A DNA stretch of 64,000 nt from Anaeramoeba flamelloides (Eukaryota > Metamonada > Anaeramoebidae), in the NCBI GenBank assembly GCA_027625915.1, contig JANTQA010000075.1, positions 2,170,001 to 2,234,000 of the forward strand, written 5' to 3'. Position 1 is the first letter of the stretch. Every line of letters starts with the position of its first letter. Below are positions 55,890 to 64,000 of the stretch, piece by piece. The position numbers and the translations under genes were made by a program. The notes below the pieces were generated by a model that was given only the letters and a program-made list of their open reading frames with translations, was not told the origin of the DNA and searched no databases.

Positions 55890-57060
55890 AAAAAAAAAAA
55901 AAAAATAAAAGAAATTTTTTTTTCTTGGGATGTCTGTAAATAATTTAATTGAAAAAATTCCTTTTTCAAGTTATCAAATATTTTTTTTGACAGTGAGCAG
56001 AAAAAACCCAAGATCTTGTCAAAATTTTAGTGATTTAAAGAAGGCTCTTCCTTATTGAGCTTCTGATATAAATTTTTAAAATTTTTTTCATTTGAATTTA
56101 ACATATTTAATGGAATAAAAATTTAAAAAATAATTTTACGGCAATTTAAAAAGAAGTGGGGAACAAAAGTATTAAAAAGTTTTATTCATACAACTCAGTA
56201 CAGAAAATCAAAAAGTTTGAGAAACAATTTATAAAACTTATAGTCTCACTTTTTTAAAACATTGATGGCATTTGAATAATAAATGGGTAAAAAATTTCGA
56301 CTTCATTTTCCATCTTTTTCTTTTTTTTTAAATAGAGTATCCAAAGAAATAGATAAAAATTTGTGTTCTCTATTTATTTGTTTGGATATTTTTTATTGTT
56401 TTTTTTTCTGGTACTGTTAATTGTAAAATAAAAAGATCAAAATTTTCATTCAACTTTCCAAAAATCACCAACACAAGAATCCAAATAAATCATCGAAATT
56501 CCCCAATTCTAAAAGGGAAATTAATAGTTTAAGCTGATTTTTTGAATTCAAAATTTGTAATGTTACATGATTAAATAAACTCTTTTTTTTTGGAAAGATG
56601 AATGAAAATTTTATTCCATTTATTCTGTAACCAATAGTATATTGCTTTAACCAAGAATCCGAAACAAAAGTCAGATTTCCATTGACAAATAAATAATCAG
56701 ATGAAAATATTTTGCCATGTAGATTTCAAATACCAGTATAACATGCCTAGCAATTAGATTTATTTATTTGAGATTTGTAATTGTGCATATTTATTTCAAG
56801 AAGTCACAAACCATTTTTGTCTTTTTGTAACTAAGGTCATACTATTCGTTGAAAAATAAAAGGAACAAAATTTTCATTCAGCTTTTCAAAATAAATGTTT
56901 TACAAATCTGAGAATAAGTTACATTTTTTTAGGATCAAATTGGTTATATTATGAAGTTCTTTCTTTTAGGATGAGAACTTTAAGGATTTATTTTAATCTT
57001 TGGTAGAGCAATTTTATGTTTTTTTTTTTTTTTTGGAAAGACTCTATGAATTCTGCTCAA
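55890..57060. other. Intergenic AT-rich DNA; expected location of the last Arf-like exon
   Basis: No gene or repeat could be supported. I searched the minus strand for a terminal Arf exon (a Gly-rich turn followed by a Trp-Leu helix) and did not find a convincing one. Confidence 0.35.
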
Positions 57061-57156
57061 TTTATTTTACAATTAACAGCCCGTTTTGGTATTGTTTGTT
57101 TTGGATTAGGGTCACGATTTTAAAAAAAAAAAAAGCAAAAACAAATAAAAACTTAC

Positions 57157-58321
57157 ACTGATTGCACAAGTAGGTAAACAAGCCCATTTTCTATTTGTTT
57201 GTTTTTCTAAATCAAATTTTGAAATCAAATTATCTGACGTGATTGTGTTTGGGAGATCTTGTTTATTTGCAAATACAACTAGCGCAGAGTTTTTCAATTC
57301 TTCTTCTAAAAGCATTTTTTGAAGCTCATTTTTCGCTTCTTGAAGGCGTTCTTGATCGCTAGAATCAACAACAAAAAGTATTGCTTGAACGTTTTCATAA
57401 TAATGCCTCCCTGTGAGATTCAATTTTTTTTTTTTTCAGAAATGAGTAGGAAAATTAAATTAGCGATTTTATTTTTTTTGAGTTTTTGGTTTGATCGAAA
57501 TACAAACACAAAATAAATTGAAAAAAGTAAAGACGCCCAATTAGAGCAATCTATTAAATAAAAAAATGAAAAAGATTTAAAAAGAAAGATCAAACATAGG
57601 GTTCTAATTTTGTCTTGGCCACCAACATCTTTTTTATTCAAATAGAAAAAGTTGCATTTTTAAAAGAAAAACAAAAGTTTTTTCAGAATTAATGGGTTTG
57701 TACAGTTAAAAAAGATACATTTATCCAAGAAAGAAATTGAAAACGATAAATATTCCAAAAGACTATTGAAAAAAAAGGAAGAAATGTGATACCCCAAATT
57801 GTAAATTTCACTTTTTTGTAAAGAACTGTTTCAACATTAAATCCTTTTTTTTTTTTGGTTTTTAAAATTTGTTTTTTTTTTAAAAAATTTATTTAGCAAA
57901 AGGAAAATGGGTGTGATTAAAGATAAATACAAGAGAAGAAATTATATTGAGTGAGAAGGAAAATAATCCTAATTTGGTTATAAATGTGCGAATCAGGCTT
58001 ACCAACAGTGGGCTTTGTTGATCCAGAATTTCCCTTTGAAAGTTTTTGAAGAATGGATGTTTTTCCTGCAGCATCAAGACCAACCTATTTTGTTTTTTTT
58101 TTGGTTGAAGAAATCAGAGCCATAACAAATTTTGAATCAAAAAAGTCGTGAATGATATTAGCGAAACTAAACAATGCCCAAACAGTCCCTTTTGTTTCTA
58201 CACAACATTGAAAAAATTCTGTTTTGGGAAGCAAAAGAAAAAAGAAATTGGGTTGATGAGAAAATGACAGTCTTACCATTAAAACACGAACGTCCTTTGA
58301 ATTTGAACAGCAATTACCCAT
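57157..58321 (-). CDS. Arf-like small GTPase, five exons, 3' end not found
   Basis: Minus-strand exons are 58321-58277, 58084-58003, 57843-57793, 57628-57596 and 57410-57157; all phases agree and give 155 residues. Donors are GTAAGA, GTAAGC, GTATCA, GTTTGA and GTAAGT. The chain begins MGNCC, with Gly2 for N-myristoylation and Cys4/Cys5 as possible palmitoylation sites. The P-loop is GLDAAGKT (17-24), the switch I threonine is in PTVGFNVET (Thr41), switch II is [20 protein letters not shown] (60-79), NKQD (119-122) reads the guanine base, and CAIS (152-155) is the G5 motif. These are the standard Arf/Arl signatures, so it should cycle on membranes in vesicle traffic. Typical Arf proteins are about 180 residues; the last roughly 25, including the C-terminal helix, should lie on a further exon that I could not locate. 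Read-through into the intron would give a short hydrophobic tail instead. Confidence 0.88.
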
Positions 58322-59379
58322 TTTGTTTTTTTATTAAATAAATGAAAAAAAAAAGAAATGCAAACAAATAATTAAGTAAAACTTTAAAAAATAAATTTGC
58401 AAAAGCCAAAAAGTGAATAAAAATACTAAATTGTTCTTTTGATGAAATCGTTTTGTTATTTTGGAATGAGTAACTTTTTAACGAAATACTTTTTGGTATT
58501 CAGCAACTATTATGTGTTTGAATATTTTTTAAAATTTAAAAAATAAAAACAAAATGGATTGTTTGAAGATTTAAGTGATATTTGTCAATAAACTTCAGCG
58601 ATTAGTTAAAGACAACCAAACAATTTGTTTATTTTTTCTTCACCTTTTTTGGAGTTTACTTATTTAAAAAAGGCAAAATAGGTAAAGAACGTATAAAGTG
58701 GTTTTTAATTGCAAACATTAAGAGAAACTCAAAATGAAAAGTAAAATCAATTAAAAGAAGAAACAAGCAAACCTCAATGGAATAGTCCATTCTATTATTA
58801 TCAATCAAACAAATTAACACAATTTATATCTCTGTTTGTAATACAAGACTAGAGTTGTTTTTGGGGATCTCAAAAAGAGGTCAAATATTCTACAAATTTT
58901 TAATAGTAGATCAACCAAAGAAAATACCCCTGACCAAAAGGTAGTATTATAAAAAGTGATATTTTTTTGATTCCTCTCTTTAGTCTTTGATCAATTATTT
59001 TTTCTTTAATTTATTGATCTTACTTTTTGTTTTTGGATTGAATAAATGTTTCCTATGAAAAATTGTATTTGAACGATTATTCTATTGCAAACATTTTGAA
59101 ACCAAAGTTAATTTTAGAAATATGTGGAATTTTATATCAACTGATGTTAAGTTTCTTCCCTTATTATAGCCGTTCAAAGTTTATCATGTATTTTTCAGTA
59201 TCATATTTTAATGCTGATACAAATTTTTTAAAACATGAAACTGAGGATAATACAGCCCATTTGAAAAAATTTTTATCTTAAACAAGCAAAAATAAAATAC
59301 AAACTTCTGGTTGAATCAAAAAAAAATCAATTTTTTCAAGAGTAAAATTTCTAAAGTTTCTCAAAAAATTTTCGAGGTT
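58322..59379. other. Upstream region of the Arf-like gene
   Basis: No feature recognised. An open frame at 59063-59281 (72 codons, plus strand) reads fairly natural sequence (LKPKLILEICGILYQLMLSF) but has no domain and no matching exon nearby, so it is left uncalled. Confidence 0.35.
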
Positions 59380-59599
59380 TAAGGGAGTAGCTGCACCATA
59401 CCACATAATAAAAATTTGAGAGAGATGAGATAAGAGTATTTTATTTTAGATGGTTATGATCATAGATTCTCTAAAAAAATTATTTTAAAAAAATTATTTG
59501 TTATTTTGTTTTTTAATAATGTTCAACAATAAAAAAAAAGAGAATAAATTTATAAAATAGTTCTGATTTATTTTTTTTTTTATAATTTAAATAAACTTT
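59380..59599 (-). repeat. F7 terminal segment, second copy
   Basis: 'taagggagtagctgcaccat' and 'atttgagagagatgagataa' are the reverse of the right end of the F7 element (41130-41224). It is followed by the F1 element and then by the F2 copy, in the same order as at 41 kb apart from the F1 insertion. Confidence 0.65.
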
Positions 59600-60059
59600 C
59601 TGTTGAGAGAAAATGTTGGACACAGAAAAATGGTTGGACCATTTTTAATTGGGAACATTAGTAAAATTGTAAATCAAATCCAATTGATATCTAGGTGACT
59701 TTAATATAAATCCGGGTTTAAAGGTGTTGCAAGTTCATTAATCTGTGGTTTGTATAGAATACTCATTTGAATGGTTGATAACATAAAGTAGATCATGCAA
59801 TTATTTTTAACAAAAATCCAAGTTTTAGTAAAGTTTACTATTAATCCTGAAAATGGTAATTTTTCAACTTGATTTAGATTATAAGAGATAAGGTTTTGAA
59901 AAAGTAGAATTGCATTAATCGTTATTCTAATAAGTATATTATTGCTATTTTCTTTAGTTATTTCACAAACGATTGAAATTAAAAATAATTTTCAGTAATG
60001 TTCCCAATTAAAAATGTTGTCCAACCATTTTTCTGTGTCCAACAATTTTCTCTCAACAG
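59600..60059. repeat. F1 inverted-repeat element, copy 2
   Basis: Ends 'ctgttgagagaaaatgttgg' and 'ccaacaattttctctcaaca' with final g. It is the same as 36803-37261 apart from scattered differences. It sits at the border between the F7 end and the F2 copy, so it inserted after these were joined. Confidence 0.85.
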
Positions 60060-60061
60060 TT

Positions 60062-61160
60062 AATTCCAAAATTTTGGGCACAGTTTAAACAGTTGAAAGG
60101 ATAGAAATACCATACTTTAAATTCAATTTGGAAATTATTTGATTTTACAAACTATTTTTTTTTTTTTTGTTTTTTATTTTGTTTTTTTCAAGTTACGAAA
60201 TCTGTTTCTTTAGATCTGGAATTTTTTTTTCGATCGTTGATAGAATGTTAGTTTTGAGTTTCTTAAATTGAACAATCACATGCAATTGTCCATGGTATCT
60301 TATCATTTGACAGATCAACAATTGTTGGTGCAATTTCAACATATTTACCATAGATTTTTTATTCAGCTCGTTTTATTATTTTGGTCACACGAATTTTTGA
60401 TTTTTGTGTTATAAACTCCATTTCACTCAAAGGCCCCAGCCAAAAATGAAAAAGTCACTTTATTTTTAAGAATCAACCAAACTTAGATTGTTTAGAAATA
60501 CAAGAAATAATAAACTTCTTATAAGAGTCCATAATTATAAAAGAAACCCCTGAACAAACTATAAATTTCAAAAAAAAAAAAAATGTTAAACAATTTTTTG
60601 TGCCCATTCATTGGAACGTCTCGTGCAAAATTCTCACTTTCTTTAGGAAATTAAAATTGTTGATAATAAGATTTTTTACTTGTAAATGATGGAATTTTAA
60701 AAGAACATACAAAGCTTAACTTTTCTTAATGTTTATTTCGTTTTTCAAACATTGTTTTTTTCAAAGTTAATTTCTAAAAAAAAAAATAAAAAAGAAAAAA
60801 AAAAAAAAAAAAAACAAAAAAAAAAAAAGCAAAAAGCAAAAAGCAAAAAACAAAAAAAACAAAATTTTACAAAATGAGAAAAAATGATTTTGATCTAAAA
60901 ATTGAAAATTTTAGTTTCATAAGAGTAATGAATTAAACTCATAGAATGTCTTCCATTTCTACGATAAAACTGGGCCCCTTTGACTGAAAAAGAGTTTATA
61001 TTGTTTTCTTTTATTTGGAAGAAAATAATTTTTTATTAAAACATTAAAATTGGGTAACTTAAATGTGGTTTTGTATTAGGTTTAGAAAAATACAATAAAT
61101 TGGGCTTTTTTTTTTACTTATTTTTTATTTTGGGTGTGTCCAATTTTTTAGAATGGGGTT
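60062..61160 (-). repeat. F2 repeat copy, interrupted by an F3 element
   Basis: In reverse orientation the copy begins 'aattccaaaattttgggcac' (60063), has 'tttgacagatcaacaattgt' near 60306, is broken at 60410, and resumes after 61000 with 'tgtggttttgtattaggttt', ending 'gggtgtgtccaattttttag' near 61130. Without the insertion its length would be about 510 bp, as in other copies. Confidence 0.7.
60410..61000. repeat. F3 inverted-repeat element, copy 1
   Basis: Ends 'tataaactccatttcactca' plus 'aaggcccc' and 'gggcccctttgactgaaaaa' plus 'gagtttata' are inverted. Length is 591 bp. TA at both extremes would fit insertion at a TA dinucleotide. A-rich low complexity (AAAAAGC units) lies near 60778-60860. 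A second copy is at 62068-62757. Confidence 0.75.
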
Positions 61161-61619
61161 TACTTCAACGTTCAAATTATTTTGGTTCAAGATTTTGTCC
61201 AACCTATTTTAAAATTGGAATTTTAATTTCTAGAATTTTGTGAATAATCTGTCTCAAAAGGTAACCCTTTAATCACCAAAGATTTTCTTAGCAAAAAAAT
61301 ATATATTAAAAGTTGTATAAATCTTTTAAACAGAGTTTGATAAAAATTCAGAGTTGTAACTAATTGTATTTTGATAAATATATATATTTATTTTCATAAT
61401 TTTAGATTATTTATGAAACTGCTTATCCGATGAAAAAAAAAAATGAAAGTTTTGAATTAAATAATTAATCCAAATTAATAAAAATAATAATTAACTATTG
61501 TATAGTATATTTAATATTATTTAAACAAACGATTCAAAATTTCTCTTATCGCTGTTTAATGATCTAGATAATTAACCACTTTCTTAGAATTTCAATAAAA
61601 AAATTTAGAATTTAGGGAA
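61161..61619. other. AT-rich DNA without recognised features
   Basis: About 460 bp with no gene frame. Possibly the rest of the F7 element copy, too diverged to align by eye. Confidence 0.35.
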
Positions 61620-62000
61620 ATATTGTCAAGTATCATAGGACACAGTTGATGCCTAGGTTTTTTTTTTTTTTTTTTTGAAATGATACAAAAATTTCAAAAA
61701 TTTTCTTTTCATTTCAATAAGTAAAAAAATAACTAACCCCAGTTTTCTTGAATTTTTCTGATTTATTTGTAAAATCGAGTGATTTTTCAAATAAAAAGAA
61801 ACCCCAAAATAACAAAGTAAAATTTTATTAGCATTTAAAAGAAGTAAATAAAAGAAAAGATTTTACTAGATTCTTTTGAATTCTGAAAATCCGACTGTGT
61901 TTGTTTTTTAAAAAAAAATTAAAAAGAATTTAACAAAATCAAAGATTTTACAATATCCATTCGACTTTTGGAAAAACTAAAGGCTGTTTTCTTGATTTTT
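61620..62000. repeat. Hairpin-array repeat, degraded (family H)
   Basis: 'ttgatgcctaggtttttttt' near 61647, a type B palindrome ('acaaaaatttcaaaaatttt' and 'cttttcatttcaataagtaa') and a type A half ('attcttttgaattctgaaaa' near 61869). Tandem units are diverged here. Confidence 0.5.
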
Positions 62001-62067
62001 TTATTTTATCTGTAAAATATTTTGTCTTTTCAATTAAAACAGAAAACCCAAAAAATTCTAGTGCAGT

Positions 62068-62753
62068 TATAAACTCTGTTTCAGTCAAAGGAACACAACG
62101 TTTTATCCAAATATCAATTATTTTAGATAATTGACCTTTGAAGAACAAATAAAAAATAAACAGAATAATACACATCAAAGAATTGTTGATATATGTCTGA
62201 AAGAAAACTAATTAATCAATAAATTATCTTAAAAATTGAAAAACTATTATTCTTATTGACCCATTGAGAAAAACAAGGTTGTTTGTTTTGAACTTCTACT
62301 GGTATTTGAATAATAAATAGGAAACATTTTTCACTTCATAATTCATACTTTTCTTTTAGAAATCAAGTCCCCAAGAGAAGTGTGTTGGTATTTGTGTTCT
62401 CTATTTGAAAAATGAAGTGAAAAATTTTAACATTTATTATTCAAAAATCAAGATCAAAGATCTAATAGAATTCCAATAGAAATGAATATGATTTCTCAAC
62501 AATCATTTTCATGGTTTCAATAACCTTAGAATAACACATTTTCACCAAGTGGCCATTGATCTTGCAATAAAAAAAGTTTTTGCAACTGAATGGCGTTTAA
62601 AAAAAAAAATCGAAAAAAAAAAATAAAAATGTGAAAAAATGATTTCAATTTTAAAAATTTCCAAAATAAAATTTTTCTTCTTATATCTATGTAAACACTT
62701 TAAACACATGTATTTCACAATTACAACTGGGCCCCTTTGACTGAAAAATAGTT

Positions 62754-62757
<4 letters not shown>
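62068..62757. repeat. F3 inverted-repeat element, copy 2
   Basis: Ends 'tataaactctgtttcagtca' plus 'aagg' and 'gggcccctttgactgaaaaa' plus 'tagtttata' are inverted. Length is 690 bp. The interior contains the 'cacttcataattcatacttt' hairpin, also seen near 27361 and 56295. A TA then TG microsatellite (62752-62783) begins at its right end. Confidence 0.7.

Positions 62758-62783
<26 letters not shown>
62752..62783. repeat. TA/TG dinucleotide microsatellite
   Basis: A short TA run followed by about nine TG units, adjoining the right end of the F3 element. Confidence 0.85.
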
Positions 62784-62784
<1 letters not shown>

Positions 62785-62854
62785 TTTCAAAGAAAAATTT
62801 CAAATTTTATTTTTTTAATATCTCATAATGAAAAAAAAATACCGATAGGTGGTT

Positions 62855-63010
62855 TTCCTGAGTTACTCTGTTTTATGGGTAAAATTTATTGAGTTTCCAA
62901 ATACAAATAAAACTTAAAAAACTCAAAGAAAATTACCTATTTTTTTTATTTGATATACAAAAAGAAAATTCCAAAAATTTTAAGTTCATTTCAAAAATTA
63001 AAAAAAACTT
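62855..63010. repeat. Hairpin-array fragment (family H)
   Basis: 'gttactctgttttatgggta' and 'aagaaaattccaaaaatttt' followed by 'aagttcatttcaaaaattaa' is a diverged version of the type B palindrome and its flank at 44130 and 55660. Confidence 0.4.
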
Positions 63011-63620
63011 AACTGAAAATAAGAGGAAATTTATTTTCCGAATCCAAAGATTTAAAAAAAAAATTACAGTATTTCCCATCATAAAGATCATAGAACATTA
63101 AGAAATTTTACTTTTCCAATAAGATCTCTCTGATCTTTATTTTCAACAATTTAAAAATATATATTATTATAAAAATTTCATATTTTAAAGTTTTCACAGA
63201 TACTTTGGAAAAAATTATATGATTGGTAGAGAACTAAAACACAAGTTAGTGAACGAAAAAAAAGGTTTTTTTTGATCAGATTCTATACTGTAGAAAAGTC
63301 AAAAAATGTAGATTTTTAGCTGTTTTAAAAACAATTAAAATAAACATGTATTGATCATAGGAATTTTGTATTTTTTGAACTTTTTAAAGGTTAATTTAAA
63401 ATTGATTTTATTTACAACTTACTTATCTTAAACTCGACAGTATTTTACAGAAAAATCGATACCCTCACCCTAAACTCTAACATACTTGAAAACAAACTAC
63501 AGAGCAGCCTTTTTTATAATAGGATTTTGCTTTTCAAACCATTTTAAGGTCAGATTCAAATTTGAATTTGGATCATAAAATTTTGTCTTCAACAAATTCC
63601 AACATGCCAAAAAAAAAGCC

Positions 63621-64000
63621 CTACTGTAGTCAAAATAAAGCATCCAAAAAAATTTAATGCGTGTTTCAAAATAAAAAGCGTATGATTTTGTTATAGAAGA
63701 CCTATACATTAACCAATCAAAGAAACTGATAATAAACCCTAAAATATGGTATTGGTTTCTAAAAGTTCTATTATTTAAAAAGAAATTTTAAAAATGAAGG
63801 ATCAAATTGCAGAATTTATCTCAAAATATAGAGTTAATTTTTCATTAAATTTTTTACATCGAAAAAAAAAAAAAAAACCCAAAAATATTAAAAAAAATTG
63901 AGAATATTATGAAAAATTTTCAACAAATTACATGAATAATTTAAATTTTACTGAAAATAACCCGACCTTTACTTTCAAAATTGATTTGAACTTAGGTATA
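63621..64000 (+). repeat. F4 element, cut by the window end
   Basis: It starts 'ctactgtagtcaaaataaag' and continues 'atgcgtgtttcaaaataaaa', then 'atggtattggtttctaaaag' and 'atgaaggatcaaattgcaga'. It matches the element at 9563-10045 and the fragments near 8345 and 27530. The right end lies outside the window. Confidence 0.6.

Overview
The window looks like nuclear DNA of a very AT-rich, intron-bearing protist. Five protein-coding genes can be supported: (1) a two-exon secreted beta-propeller-like protein (2256-3448, +); (2) a three-exon WD40/alpha-solenoid protein that resembles the TTRAY/TWD40-2 subunit of the TSET (plant TPLATE) membrane-trafficking complex (7029-17710, +); (3) a three-exon seven-helix receptor fused to an RGS domain (20862-27159, -); (4) a 2,073-2,093 residue RCC1-BTB-MYND-ankyrin-BTB giant (30170-36451, -); (5) an Arf-like small GTPase in at least five exons (57157-58321, -). 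A sixth gene, an extended SDR NAD(P)-dependent epimerase/reductase (44918-45937, -), is intronless and far more GC-rich than its surroundings, so it is a transfer candidate. Asn runs, KEKE runs, the RCC1/BTB/MYND/ankyrin architecture, a 7TM-RGS receptor and a TSET subunit fit an amoeboid excavate or metamonad-like protist. Anaeramoeba-like is my best guess, by inference only. The nuclear code is standard: long intact genes carry no in-frame TAA, TAG or TGA.

Layout. 0-7 kb: an old inverted-repeat element, a coiled-coil gene relic, the secreted-protein gene, then empty AT-rich DNA. 7-18.7 kb: the TSET-like gene, whose first intron is about 6.4 kb and holds several hairpin/MITE-like elements and an antisense gene relic; its 3' end runs into homopolymer frameshifts and a decaying tandem repeat. 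18.7-27.2 kb: repeats and the receptor-RGS gene, with a 4.6 kb intron that includes a roughly 950 bp near-perfect palindrome. 27.2-39.2 kb: the RCC1/ankyrin gene flanked by two diverged copies of the same decayed minus-strand gene. 39.2-44.5 kb: nested repeats and more gene relics. 44.6-46 kb: the SDR gene. 46-57 kb: repeats, including a 0.5 kb sequence present twice in inverted orientation that brackets about 4.9 kb. 57-64 kb: the Arf-like gene, then a stack of elements inserted in one another.

Functional themes. Three genes belong to signalling or trafficking (7TM-RGS, Arf-like GTPase, TSET subunit), but they are not clustered in any operon-like sense. Most of the window is non-coding and made of short inverted-repeat elements. 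I define at least eight recurrent families from sequences that recur within the window. Several decayed coding segments have premature stops that are nearly all TAA or TAG where Gln would fit. One duplicated pair shows a CAA codon facing TAA directly, so decay by C-to-T change explains this better than an altered code. No tRNA, rRNA or CRISPR array was recognised.
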